From: Streptomyces sp. S465
Lineage (GTDB): Bacteria; Actinomycetota; Actinomycetes; Streptomycetales; Streptomycetaceae
Direction of reading: 5' to 3'
Assembly: GCF_026898115.1 (NCBI RefSeq)
Contig: NZ_CP114036.1
Location: 3,658,001 to 3,722,000, forward strand
Length of the DNA stretch: 64,000 nt
Part shown: piece after piece, positions 8,375 to 16,862 of the stretch
Position numbering within the stretch: position 1 is the first letter of the stretch
How the letters are laid out: each line of letters opens with the position of its first letter
Made by a program: the position numbers and the translations under genes
Notes under the pieces: generated by a model
Databases searched by the model: none
Told to the model about the DNA's origin: nothing
What the model saw: only the letters and a program-made list of their open reading frames with translations

Positions 8375-10020
8375 CGGGAACACTCCATGGCTGAAAGGGG
8401 GGCACGTGCGGCGGGGGGCCGGTGGCACCGGGCGGGCGTGGGGCGCAGCAGCAGTCCGGCCACGGCATCCGCGGTGTCGTCACCGCTGGTGATCAGCGCC
8501 TGGCGGGACGCGGGCGCGGGCGCTGACCCGGACGCCGGGTCGGAAGCCGCCGCCCACGCGGACGCTGACGCGGCCACCGGGTCCGGCGTGGCTCGGGACC
8601 CCGCGCCGAAGGCGGCTCGGTTCCCGGCACCGGACGCGGGCCCGGCGCCGAACGCGGGCCCGGCGCCGAACGCGGGCCCGGCGCCGGACGCGGCCCGGCC
8701 CTCGGCACCGTCCCCGACCCCGGAAGCGGCACCGACCCCGGCCCCGGACACGGCCCGGCCCTCGACACCGACCCCGGCCCCGGACGCAGCACCGTCCCCG
8801 ACCCCGGACGCGGCCCGGTCCTCAGCGCGCACCCCGACCCCGGACACGGCACCGTCCCCAGTCCCTGGACCGTCCCCAGTCCCTGGACTGGCCACGGCTC
8901 GCGTGCCAGGCTCGGCTCCCGGCCCGGCCACCGCTCCCGTCCCGGCCACCGGGTCCGGCCCGGACACCGCTCCCGGACCGTCCCCCTCCTGGGTCAGCCA
9001 GCCGACGGCTGCCGCGCACTGGAGTACGCCGAGGGCCCCGGAGGCCCGGCCCACCGCGCGGGTGACGTCGTAGCGCGGCACGCTCCGTGGCACCGGTGCG
9101 GGCTCGGCGGGTCCCTCGGCGGGTTCCTCGGTGTAGCGCTCGGGGGTGAACCAGGCGCCGGGGGCGGCGCCGCCGGGCAGCAGGGCCGCGATGCAGCCGG
9201 TGAGTCCCGCCCGTCGTTCATACGGGCCGAGGGCGGCGGCGGCGCGGGCCCCGCGGGCCTCGGCCCACCGGGCGCCCTCGACGACGAGGGCGGCCGCGCC
9301 GTCCAGCAGTTCGTCGGCGGGCCGGCCGAGCAGGTCCTCGACGACGGCGTTGTGCGTCTCCACGCCGATCACCACCGCGCGCCGGACCCGGCCCGCCATG
9401 ACCAGGGTGGCGCCCCAGTGGACGGCGTCCAGGCCGGAGGTCGCCCCGTTGCACAGCATCAGGTTGGGGCCGCGCAGCCCGTGGCGGATGGCCACCCAGG
9501 AGGCGATCACGTTGCTGGAGGCGTTGGGCAGGCTCATGGGGCTGAGGTCCATGGCCGAGCGCTCGGAGATGGCGGCGGCGGTGAGACAGGCGGTGTCGAG
9601 GTTGCCCAGGTTGGAGCTGGCGACCACGCCGACGGTGTCGCCGGGCACCGTCACCTCTTCGCCGTCGGGGGGGATCAGTCCGGCGTTGCGCAGCGCGTCG
9701 AGCGCGGCGCACAGCGCCAGCCGGGTCGCCCGGTCCTTGTAGCGGTGGCCCCGGCGGCCGATCCGGGCGGCGGGGTCGAACGGTTCCGGGGCGGGCCCGG
9801 TGGCGGGGTCGGCGGTGCGGCGCAGCAGCGCGGCGGGGGTGTCGGCGCCGGGGAGGGCCAGGCCCACGCCGGTGACGACGATGTCGCCGGGCCCATGCGT
9901 CATCGGTCGGCCTTCTCCACGTTCGCCAGGGCCATGCGCCATCCGTCGGCCCTCTCCACGTTCGCCAGGGCCATGCGCCATCCGTCGGCCCTCTCCACGT
10001 TCGCCGGGGCCATGCGTCAT
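8371..10020 (-). CDS. Chain-length-factor-type KS partner with a long Gly/Ala insertion
   Basis: Measured from the ATG at 10020, which overlaps the upstream KS stop (ATGA), this is 549 residues. The thiolase fold is visible (DIVVTGVGLALPG, LPNASSNVIASW, GLRGPN). The active-site Cys position reads CNGATSGLDAV, with Ala aligned to the nucleophile, and no HGTGT is found, so it is a CLF-type partner of the KS at 10017. About 150 residues of Gly/Ala/Val-rich repeats separate the core from the final strand (RQALITSGDD, LLLRP). Three 39-bp repeats at the 5' end supply alternative starts at 9981, 9942 and 9903; the conserved core begins right after 9903. Confidence 0.8.
   Translation of the reverse strand: MTHGPGERGEGRRMAHGPGERGEGRRMAHGPGERGEGRPMTHGPGDIVVTGVGLALPGADTPAALLRRTADPATGPAPEPFDPAARIGRRGHRYKDRATRLALCAALDALRNAGLIPPDGEEVTVPGDTVGVVASSNLGNLDTACLTAAAISERSAMDLSPMSLPNASSNVIASWVAIRHGLRGPNLMLCNGATSGLDAVHWGATLVMAGRVRRAVVIGVETHNAVVEDLLGRPADELLDGAAALVVEGARWAEARGARAAAALGPYERRAGLTGCIAALLPGGAAPGAWFTPERYTEEPAEGPAEPAPVPRSVPRYDVTRAVGRASGALGVLQCAAAVGWLTQEGDGPGAVSGPDPVAGTGAVAGPGAEPGTRAVASPGTGDGPGTGDGAVSGVGVRAEDRAASGVGDGAASGAGVGVEGRAVSGAGVGAASGVGDGAEGRAASGAGPAFGAGPAFGAGPASGAGNRAAFGAGSRATPDPVAASASAWAAASDPASGSAPAPASRQALITSGDDTADAVAGLLLRPTPARCHRPPAARAPLSAMECSR
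8627..8698. repeat. 18-bp tandem repeat, four copies, inside the CLF insertion
   Basis: Four consecutive 18-base units of the form GCGCCGAACGCGGGCCCG (first and last copies slightly diverged) encode FGAGPA-type hexapeptides on the minus strand. They lie in the Gly/Ala insertion of the chain-length-factor gene and show that at least part of this insertion grew by tandem duplication in frame. Confidence 0.9.
9904..10020 (-). repeat. 39-bp tandem repeat at the KS/CLF translational junction (3 units)
   Basis: Three 39-base units at 9982-10020, 9943-9981 and 9904-9942 differ by only a few bases. Each, read on the minus strand, starts with ATG and ends in a GGAGAGGG ribosome-binding-like run before the next ATG, and encodes a 13-residue peptide (M-x-HGPGERGEGR-x). 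The same GTGGAGAGGGCCGAC sequence forms the end of the upstream KS gene, so the unit looks like a duplication of the KS-stop/CLF-start junction. Confidence 0.92.
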
Positions 10021-11162
10021 CGGTCGGCCCTCTCCACGATGGCGACCGCGTTGACCCCGCCGAAGCCGAACGCGTCGATCTGCGCGACCCGCAGGTCCCC
10101 GCATTCCCGTGCCTCTTCCCGGACGAACCGGAACGCCTCGGCCCCGGGCAGCGGTGCGGCCAGGCCCAGGGTGGGCGGCACCCGGCCGGAGGCCAGGGAC
10201 TCCAGGGCGACGATCAGGCTGAGCAGTCCGGAGCCGCCGGAGGTGTGGCCGGTCATGGACTTGATGGCGGTCATCAGGGGTCCGCGCACCTCGGTGCCGA
10301 AGACCTCGGCGATGGCGGCCGCCTCGGCCGCGTCGTTCAGTTGGGTGCCGGTGCCGTGCAGCAGCACCAGGTCGATCTCGCCCGGTTTGACGCCCGCACG
10401 CCACTGCGCCTCGTGCACCGCCCGCGCGATGCCCTCGGGGTCGGGGGCGGTCACATGGCGGGCGTCGCAGTTCATGCTGACGGCGCGCAACCGGCCGAGC
10501 GCGCCGTTCCCCGCGCCGGGCTCCTCCCGGCGCAGCACCACGGCCGCCGCGCCGTCGCCCATCAGCACACCGCGCCGGTCCCGGTCGAACGGCCTTACGC
10601 GGTCGGGGGGTTCGCCGTTGACCCGGTCCAGCAGCCCGTACATGGACTCGGTCACGGTGTCGACGCCGGCCACCACCACGGTGTCCTCGGCGCCCGTGGC
10701 CAGCAGGTCGGCGGCGAGGGCGAGGGCGTAGAGGGAGGCCGAGCAGGCGCCGGAGAAGGTGTGGGTGCGGACCGCGCTGAAACGTTCGCGCAGTGCGGGG
10801 CCGAAGTGCAGCCGGCCGATGTCGAAGGGCGCGTCGTCGCGCCAGGCGAGCTCGGCGGAGCGCAGTTCGCGCAGCCCGGTGCCGACGAGGACGGGCACCT
10901 GGCTCAGGTCTTCGCCGAGCCCCGCCTGGGCGGCGGCCTCGCCGACCGCGCGCAGCAGCCAGGCGGTGGCGCGGCCGGGGAGGTCGGCGCCGGGCGCGGG
11001 GCGGTCGTCGATCTCGTACGCGTGCCGGGCCCGGTACCGCTCCGGGTCGAAGCCGCGCAGTTCGCCGAGTCCGCTGGTGCCCGCGCACAGCGCCCGGAAG
11101 ACCTCGTCGACGCCCTCGCCCACGCTCGCCACGGCACCGGCGCCGGTCACCAGCTGACTCAT
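10017..11162 (-). CDS. Beta-ketoacyl synthase (KS2, complete catalytic triad)
   Basis: This 381-residue KS carries Cys140 in FSGACSASL, His269 in LLHGTGTQLND and His306 in MTGHTSGGSG, so the condensation triad is complete. The ATG at 11162 overlaps the stop of the preceding KS (ATGA), and its own stop overlaps the first start of the following CLF. It forms the KS half of a KS/CLF pair with the gene at 8371. It is shorter and more diverged than the KS at 11159; the N-terminal region lacks the usual long insertion before the active site. Confidence 0.9.
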   Translation of the reverse strand: MSQLVTGAGAVASVGEGVDEVFRALCAGTSGLGELRGFDPERYRARHAYEIDDRPAPGADLPGRATAWLLRAVGEAAAQAGLGEDLSQVPVLVGTGLRELRSAELAWRDDAPFDIGRLHFGPALRERFSAVRTHTFSGACSASLYALALAADLLATGAEDTVVVAGVDTVTESMYGLLDRVNGEPPDRVRPFDRDRRGVLMGDGAAAVVLRREEPGAGNGALGRLRAVSMNCDARHVTAPDPEGIARAVHEAQWRAGVKPGEIDLVLLHGTGTQLNDAAEAAAIAEVFGTEVRGPLMTAIKSMTGHTSGGSGLLSLIVALESLASGRVPPTLGLAAPLPGAEAFRFVREEARECGDLRVAQIDAFGFGGVNAVAIVERADR

Positions 11163-12400
11163 GACCAGTCCGCTTGGCGCTTGCCGAAGATGACGACGGC
11201 GTTGTTGCCGCCGAAGGCCAGCCCGTTGTTCTGGACGACCTTCAGGTCGGCCGGCACGGCCTGGTTGGGCACGACGTCCAGACCGCATTCGGGGTCGGTC
11301 TCGACGTGGTTGATGGTCGGCGGGATGAAGCCCTCGGTGAGCGCGAGGGCGCAGGCGATCGAGGCCAGTGCCCCGGCGGCGCCCATGGAGTGGCCGATCA
11401 TCGACTTGATGGAGACCGTGCGCGGCGGGGCGGCGTCCCCGAAGACCTGGCGGATGGCGCGGGCCTCGGTGATGTCGTTGGCCTTGGTGCCCGTGCCGTG
11501 CGCGGAGATGAAGTCGACCTCGTCCGGTTTGACGCGGGCGTTCTCCAGGGCGAGCCGCATGCAGCGGACCACGCTGTCCTGGTTGGGGGCGACCGGGTGG
11601 TCCGCGTCGCAGTTGAGTCCGTAGCCGAGGACCTCGGCGTAGATACGGGCGCCCCGGGCCAGCGCCGACTCCAGGCTCTCCAGCACCAGGACGCCCGCGC
11701 CCTCGCCGGTGAGGATGCCCTTGCGGTCCTTGTCGAACGGCTGGCAGCGCTCGGGGGCGATGGTGCCCAGGCGGTAGAAGCCGGTGAAGGTCTTGCGGCA
11801 CAGGGCGTCGGCCCCGCCGCACAGCGCGATGTCCACGTCCCCGCCGCGGATGGCGTCGAAGCCGTAGCCGATCGCGTAGTTCCCGGCGGCGCACGCGGTG
11901 GGGAGGGTGACCGCCTCGGCGTGGGTGAGGCCGAACTCCTGGGCGATCGCGCTCGACAGCCGTCCGGCGGGCACCCGCCGGGCGACGGTGGGGTCCATCC
12001 GCTCGGGCCCCAGGTCCACTTCCTCCTCGACGAGCCGGTCCAGGTCCCGGGACTCGCCGTCGGTCGTGCCGATGGAGATCAGACAGGGGATGTCGCGCAG
12101 CCCCTGCTCCGGTTCGGGGAATCCGGCGTCGGCCACCGCCATACGGGCCGCCGCGACCGAGAACCGGCTCGCCCGGCCCAGCGTCCGTATATCGAGATTC
12201 CGAATCCACCGGGCCGGTTCGAAATCCTTGACCTCACACGCCGTAGAACGGTCGAAGCCCTCCGTGTCGAACGCGGTGATGGGCCCCGCCGCGCTCTTCC
12301 CGGCGCGCAGTCCGGCGAGGAATTCCGCCGCGCCGATGCCGATCCCGGAGACCGCCCCGAGGCCGGTGATGACGACCCTGCGCCCCGGTTCACCACGCAT
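11159..12400 (-). CDS. FabF-type beta-ketoacyl synthase (KS1, complete catalytic triad)
   Basis: This 413-residue protein is the most FabF-like of the six KS homologues. The triad is Cys170 in LPTACAAGN, His301 in SAHGTGTKAND and His337 in MIGHSMGAAG, and the glycine-rich GFGGNN-type C-terminal strand (GLAFGGNNAVV) is intact. It is followed directly by another KS and not by a CLF, which is unusual; it may act alone, pair with the distal CLF-like protein at 1764, or start the chain. The ATG at 12400 has a GGAAGG run about a dozen bases upstream. Confidence 0.92.
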   Translation of the reverse strand: MRGEPGRRVVITGLGAVSGIGIGAAEFLAGLRAGKSAAGPITAFDTEGFDRSTACEVKDFEPARWIRNLDIRTLGRASRFSVAAARMAVADAGFPEPEQGLRDIPCLISIGTTDGESRDLDRLVEEEVDLGPERMDPTVARRVPAGRLSSAIAQEFGLTHAEAVTLPTACAAGNYAIGYGFDAIRGGDVDIALCGGADALCRKTFTGFYRLGTIAPERCQPFDKDRKGILTGEGAGVLVLESLESALARGARIYAEVLGYGLNCDADHPVAPNQDSVVRCMRLALENARVKPDEVDFISAHGTGTKANDITEARAIRQVFGDAAPPRTVSIKSMIGHSMGAAGALASIACALALTEGFIPPTINHVETDPECGLDVVPNQAVPADLKVVQNNGLAFGGNNAVVIFGKRQADWS

Positions 12401-12439
12401 TTCGCCCTGCCTTCCGCGGAGTACGCCGAACGTCGGCGG

Positions 12440-12691
12440 TCACCAGCCCGCCGCGTCGGAAACAACCTCGTAGACGCCCTGGAGGTTCACCATCCGGCCG
12501 AGTTCGGACTGGTCTATGACGACATTGAAGGTCTTCTCCAAGGCCGCGAGTATTTCAATGGCCCGCAGTGAATCCGCGTCGTGCTCTTCTTTGAAGAGAC
12601 TGGTATCGGTGACCTCGTCGGGGTCGATCTCAAGGATATCGGTGACGATTTCCTTGATGGTTTCACGACGCTCTTCGACGATGGCGGTCAT
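12440..12691 (-). CDS. Acyl carrier protein (first gene of the PKS operon)
   Basis: This 83-residue ACP has the phosphopantetheine site DADSLRAIE with Ser41. ATG at 12691 follows GGAGGTGC at normal spacing. It is the first gene of the operon, ahead of three KS genes, so it is probably the main chain-carrying ACP of the type II system. The C-terminal half (VVIDQSELGRMVNLQGV) fits the third and fourth ACP helices. Confidence 0.92.
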   Translation of the reverse strand: MTAIVEERRETIKEIVTDILEIDPDEVTDTSLFKEEHDADSLRAIEILAALEKTFNVVIDQSELGRMVNLQGVYEVVSDAAGW

Positions 12692-12742
12692 TACCGCGCA
12701 CCTCCATTTTCGGGCATGGGCAAAGCGACGAAGCTTCCGCTG

Positions 12743-12771
12743 ACGCTAGGCGCCGGTCCGGGAGGGGACAA
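12743..12771 (-). promoter_or_regulatory. Candidate promoter of the PKS operon
   Basis: On the minus strand TTGTCC (12771-12766) and TAGCGT (12748-12743) are 17 bases apart, a fair match to the principal sigma factor pattern (TTGACA, TANNNT). The -10 lies about 52 bases before the first ACP start. The 275-base region 12692-12966 contains no gene; upstream of the promoter a GAACTGGTCGAAC stretch (two GAAC half-sites) could bind a regulator. Judged by eye only. Confidence 0.4.
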
Positions 12772-12966
12772 CCCCAGAGTCCACTAGCTGTCACGCGCAC
12801 GGTGAACACCAGCGTTCGACCAGTTCGGGTGTCATAAAGCTGCACAGGGCAGCCGGTTACCTCGAAGTCAGAATCTTGAATCTGCAGGAAGTTGCCAGGT
12901 CGGCGGCGGACGGAAGCGTTCAGAACCCGTTCAAACCACCGGAAACCCGGCCGCCCGGCGCTCGGC

Positions 12967-13818
12967 TCACCCCTCCTCGGGGTCGGCCTCCATCAGTCCG
13001 GCGCGCACGGCGCGCACTCCGGCCTGGAACCGCGATTCGACCTTCAGGTCCCGCATGATGTCGGCCACATAGCGACGGTAGGTACGCACCGAAAGGCCCA
13101 GTTTGCGGGCCGCGGCGTCGTCCTTGTAGCCCTCGGCCATCAGCGTCAGCACCTCGCGCAGCACCCGGCCGCGCGCACCGCCCTCGAACGACAGGGGCCG
13201 CATCGGCCGCTGGGCCGTGTCCCACATGCCGCACAACAGCTGGTGCAACATATCGGCCACGGTCGAGTTCTGGATCATCGAGGCGCGGGAGCCACCGGGG
13301 TCGCCCGGCGAGGTCTCGGGCGCGATGACCGCCGCGCCGTCCACGACCACCAGCTCCTGCCGCACCCCCTCGCAGACGCGCACCTCCAGCTCCGCCACCG
13401 TCCCCACCGAGCGCTGCCACGCGGCTCCCCGGATGACGCCCGGCGGGCACAGCATCCGCGTCCTGACCCCCTTGCCCGTCAGCTGGGCGAGCGTCTGCGC
13501 GACCAGCCGGGCGTGCTCGTCGCCGGCCACCTCGGGCAGGGTCCAGATCACGTCCCGCTCGGCGCGCAGCACCAGCCGCGCCACCCAGCCGGCCACGGCT
13601 TCCCCGGCCACCGGCAGTTCGGCGGACGCCGAGGCCAGCGCGGAGCGGCGGTGGTGGTGCACGGCGGACTCCAGGAGGCGTAACGCCCGGCCCAGGGTCT
13701 CCTCCAGGTTGTCCGATCCCGCGTCCCAATCCACGCGAACCGCTCCCCCCGCGCCCGCCTCTCCGTCAAATCCGTCAATAGCCACTCGCCCGTTTGGCTG
13801 AATGCCGAAATGGCTCAA
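12967..13818 (-). CDS. LuxR-type transcriptional regulator (cluster regulator 1)
   Basis: This protein of about 283 residues has a C-terminal LuxR/NarL helix-turn-helix: LREVLTLMAEGYKDDAAARKLGLSVRTYRRYVADIM-like sequence (seen as AEGYKDDAAARKL then SVRTYRRYVADIM), followed by SRFQAGVRAV. No response-regulator receiver domain with a phosphorylatable Asp is visible. I chose TTG at 13818 because GGGGGTG precedes it; GTG at 13785 is possible. An in-frame TTA codon at 13681-13683 makes translation dependent on the bldA tRNA. It lies between the PKS operon and the divergent exporter, and probably controls one or both. Confidence 0.8.
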   Translation of the reverse strand: MSHFGIQPNGRVAIDGFDGEAGAGGAVRVDWDAGSDNLEETLGRALRLLESAVHHHRRSALASASAELPVAGEAVAGWVARLVLRAERDVIWTLPEVAGDEHARLVAQTLAQLTGKGVRTRMLCPPGVIRGAAWQRSVGTVAELEVRVCEGVRQELVVVDGAAVIAPETSPGDPGGSRASMIQNSTVADMLHQLLCGMWDTAQRPMRPLSFEGGARGRVLREVLTLMAEGYKDDAAARKLGLSVRTYRRYVADIMRDLKVESRFQAGVRAVRAGLMEADPEEG

Positions 13819-14066
13819 AGGACACCCCCGTTCCCTTTCCGGGAACAGTAACGAGCCACCTGGCACACGGCAAGGAAGATCGTTCCTTATGGGACACTTC
13901 CCGCCGGGAAATACCCTCACGTTCCGGCCGGGACACCTCCGCGTGTCGGCAAGGGGCTGCGCCTGTGCTCGGCGGATTGGTAACTTCCTCTAAAGCCAGC
14001 ACGCCATCCCCTGCCGTACGACGCGGACCCCCCACCACGCTCCGGGTCCCGAAAGGCGCCGCCCAC

Positions 14067-15632
14067 ATGGCTGCACAGAACACCGCGACCACCGACACCC
14101 CCCAGGCCGGCTCCGCGCACTCCCCCACCGGCCGCCAATGGCTCGCACTTTCGGTGCTCGTCCTGTCCCAACTCGCGGTGTGGCTCGACAACACCGTGCT
14201 CAACGTCGCGCTCAAGACCCTCGCCGATCCCACCGAAGGACTCGGTGCCAGCCCCAACCAGCTCCAGTGGAGCATCAGCTCCTACACCCTGGTCTTCGCG
14301 GTCCTGCTGTTCACCGGTGGTGTGCTCGCCGACCGCTACGGCCACCGCCGGTTACTCCTGACCGGCATGGTCCTCTTCGGCGCCACCTCCGTCTGGGCCG
14401 CCTACGCCGGCTCGGCCACCGAACTCATCGTCGCCCGCGGCGCGATGGGCATCGGCAGCGCCCTGATCATGCCCGCGACCCTGGCCCTGATCGCCCAGGT
14501 CTTCGACGAACGGCACCGGGCCACCGCCATCGCCATCTGGTCGGGTTCCAGCGCCATCGCGATCGCCACCGGGCCGATGCTCAGCGGAGCGCTGCTCGAC
14601 CACTTCTGGTGGGGTTCGGTCTTCCTGGTCAACGTGCCCATCGTGGTGCTGTGCGTGGCCGGCTCGTTCGCCTTCCTGCCCGGTGTCGTCACCCGCGTCC
14701 GGCAGAAGTTCGACCCGCTGGGCGTGGTGCTCTCCACCGCCGGGCTCTTCGCCATCGTCTGGGGCATCATCGAGGGCGGCCACCGCAACGACTGGACCGA
14801 TCCGGCCATCGTCGCCGCCCTGGCCGGGGGCGTGCTGCTGGTCGTGGTCTTCGTCCTCGTCGAACTGCGCGTCGCCAACCCCAGCTTCGACGTCCGGCTG
14901 TTCCGCGACATCCGCTTCACCGGCGCCAGCGTCGCCATCATGTGCACGTTCTTCGGGCTCAACGGCTCGATGTACTACACCAGCTTCTACCTCCAGGGCG
15001 TCCACGGCCAGACACCGCTGGAGTGCGGTCTTTCCATCGCCCCGGTCGCCCTCGGCGTGCTGCTGGGCGCCCCGCTCTCGGCCAGGCTGGTACGGGCCTA
15101 CGGGGTGCGGCCGGTCGTCACCGCCGCCATGCTGATCGCCACCATCGGGTTCTTCGCCTACGTCCTCCTCGACGAGCACAGCGGACTCCCGCTGTTCTGG
15201 GTCTTCCTCATCCTCCAGGGCCTGGGCATGGGCGCCGCCGTCGCCCCCACCACCGAGGCCATCATGGCCGTCCTCCCCGCCGACCGGACCGGCGCGGGCT
15301 CCGCCGTCAACAACTCGCTGCGCCAGATCGGCGGTGTCCTCGGGGTCGCCGTCCTCGGCTCCGTCCTGGTCAGCGTCTACCGCGACCGCGTCACCCCCCA
15401 GCTGGACGGGCTGCCGCCGGGTGCCGCCGACGCCGCCGGGGAATCGCCCGAGGCCACCCGGCTGCTCGGCGCGCGACTGCGGCTGCCCCGGCTGTCGGAC
15501 ATCGCCGACGAGGGGTTCGTGCACGCCATGCACGTGGCCTCCGTCGTCGGCGCGCTCGCCGCCGCGGCCGGAGCCGCGATCATCTGGTGGGCGTTCCGCC
15601 GTTCGTCCGCCGCGGCCCGATCCACCATGTGA
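14067..15632 (+). CDS. MFS exporter, EmrB/QacA (DHA2) type
   Basis: This 521-residue membrane protein has the 14-helix MFS pattern. Motif A-like GGVLADRYGHRRLLL lies after helix 2 (about residues 86-97), a GTGPMLSG-type motif C appears as ATGPMLSGALL, and WLDNTVLNVAL near residue 40 is the DHA2 family D1 motif. It probably exports the cluster product. ATG at 14067 has GAAAGG upstream; upstream in-frame codons lie in the intergenic region. A TTA codon at 14352-14354 (in RRLLL) indicates bldA-dependent translation. It is divergent from the LuxR-type gene across a 248-base gap. Confidence 0.9.
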   Translation: MAAQNTATTDTPQAGSAHSPTGRQWLALSVLVLSQLAVWLDNTVLNVALKTLADPTEGLGASPNQLQWSISSYTLVFAVLLFTGGVLADRYGHRRLLLTGMVLFGATSVWAAYAGSATELIVARGAMGIGSALIMPATLALIAQVFDERHRATAIAIWSGSSAIAIATGPMLSGALLDHFWWGSVFLVNVPIVVLCVAGSFAFLPGVVTRVRQKFDPLGVVLSTAGLFAIVWGIIEGGHRNDWTDPAIVAALAGGVLLVVVFVLVELRVANPSFDVRLFRDIRFTGASVAIMCTFFGLNGSMYYTSFYLQGVHGQTPLECGLSIAPVALGVLLGAPLSARLVRAYGVRPVVTAAMLIATIGFFAYVLLDEHSGLPLFWVFLILQGLGMGAAVAPTTEAIMAVLPADRTGAGSAVNNSLRQIGGVLGVAVLGSVLVSVYRDRVTPQLDGLPPGAADAAGESPEATRLLGARLRLPRLSDIADEGFVHAMHVASVVGALAAAAGAAIIWWAFRRSSAAARSTM

Positions 15633-15707
15633 TCCCTCTTCCTTGCCACCCCCGTCGCCCCCGCATAGCCTCCCGGCACAACTCCCGTGACCCGGAAGGC
15701 AGTTCAG

Positions 15708-16724
15708 ATGCGTACAGCTGTCATCACGGCGGCAGGCCAGGTGGAGACCAGAGAGATACCGGTCCCCGACATCGGCGACTCCGAGGTGCTCGTACGCATC
15801 GCGGCCTGCGGTATCTGCACCATGGAGGCCAATCTCTACGCGGGCCGGATGACGGTCTACCCGGCCGCCGCCGGACATGAGATCTCCGGCTGGGTCGAGC
15901 GGATCGGCGCCAAGGCCGCCACGCTGGAGGACATGCCCGCCGTCGGCTCCCTCGTCGCCCTCGACGGACTGCCCCGCTGCGGGGCCTGCCGCAGCTGCAG
16001 GCGCGGCCAGACCGCCATCTGCGTCGCGCTCCAGGGGCACACCCGCGAGGACGGCGCCATCACCATGGGCGCGGGGCTCGCCGAATACGTCGCCCTGTCC
16101 GCCTCCCGGGTGTGGTCGGTCGGCGACACCGACCCCGCCGTCGCCGCCATGGGTGAACCGCTGGCCTGTGTGATCCACTCGCTGCGCCGGGGCGGCTTCC
16201 GCGCCGGGGACCGGGTCACCGTCATCGGCGCCGGCTACATGGGCCATCTCCACCTCGCCGTCGCCGCCCACCTCCAGGCCCGCGGCGTCGCGGTGGTCGA
16301 ACGGGACGAGCACCGGCTGGCCGCCGTCGCGGCGGCCGGCGCGGACGCGGCCGTCACACCCGATGACGTCGGCCGACTGCCCCGGGCGGACGTGGTCGTC
16401 GTGACCATCGCCTCCAAGGAGGCCATCGCCACCGCGCTCGCCGCGGTCGCCGACGGCGGCACCGTCGTCCTCTACGGCGGCGGCCCCGGCGGCCCGCCCG
16501 CCGAGCTCCCCGGCTACGAGGTGCACCGCCGCCAGCTGACCGTCACCGGCTCCTTCAGCCATGAGCCGGACGACTGGCGCTCAGCCGCCGAACTGCTGCG
16601 CGGCGGGGCGCTGTCCGGGCGGCTGGAGACACTGATCACGGCGCGCTACGGCCTGGACGAGGTCGAGAAGGCGCTCCAGCAGGCCGCCGAAACCCCGGTC
16701 TACCGCGTGGTCGTCACCCCCTGA
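15708..16724 (+). CDS. Zinc-dependent alcohol dehydrogenase (MDR family)
   Basis: This 338-residue protein has the GroES-like N-domain with ACGICTMEANLY (catalytic zinc Cys), GHEISGWV with its His, and the structural zinc ligands CGACRSCRRGQTAIC near residues 92-106. The nucleotide fold motif is VIGAGYMGHL. It belongs to the alcohol/polyol dehydrogenase group and could oxidise or reduce a tailoring intermediate of the cluster, or act in metabolism. ATG at 15708 follows GGAAGGCAG. It may be co-transcribed with the exporter 75 bases upstream. Confidence 0.85.
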   Translation: MRTAVITAAGQVETREIPVPDIGDSEVLVRIAACGICTMEANLYAGRMTVYPAAAGHEISGWVERIGAKAATLEDMPAVGSLVALDGLPRCGACRSCRRGQTAICVALQGHTREDGAITMGAGLAEYVALSASRVWSVGDTDPAVAAMGEPLACVIHSLRRGGFRAGDRVTVIGAGYMGHLHLAVAAHLQARGVAVVERDEHRLAAVAAAGADAAVTPDDVGRLPRADVVVVTIASKEAIATALAAVADGGTVVLYGGGPGGPPAELPGYEVHRRQLTVTGSFSHEPDDWRSAAELLRGGALSGRLETLITARYGLDEVEKALQQAAETPVYRVVVTP

Positions 16725-16823
16725 TCCGCCCTCTCGGCCCATGTCCCGGCCCATGGCTCCGGCTCCACGAAGGGGCCCGCCTCCGCGGCTGCCGGAGACC
16801 GTGGGCCTGGCGGCGGGCCGGAC

Positions 16824-16845
16824 GGCGGGCGCCTGAGCGCCCGCC
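16824..16845. terminator. Hairpin between convergent genes
   Basis: GGCGGGCGC, a CTGA loop and GCGCCCGCC form a perfect 9-bp stem between the ends of the dehydrogenase (+) and the substrate-binding protein (-). There is no T-tract, as is common in Streptomyces. Confidence 0.6.
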
Positions 16846-16862
16846 CAATCCGGCCGTGGCGC

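Noticed and set aside
9904..10020. CRISPR-like array
   Set aside because: The repeats are contiguous and without spacers; it is a simple tandem repeat.
14352..16562. 736-residue minus-strand reading frame
   Set aside because: It is antisense to the MFS exporter and the alcohol dehydrogenase, both with clear motifs; typical GC-rich shadow frame.
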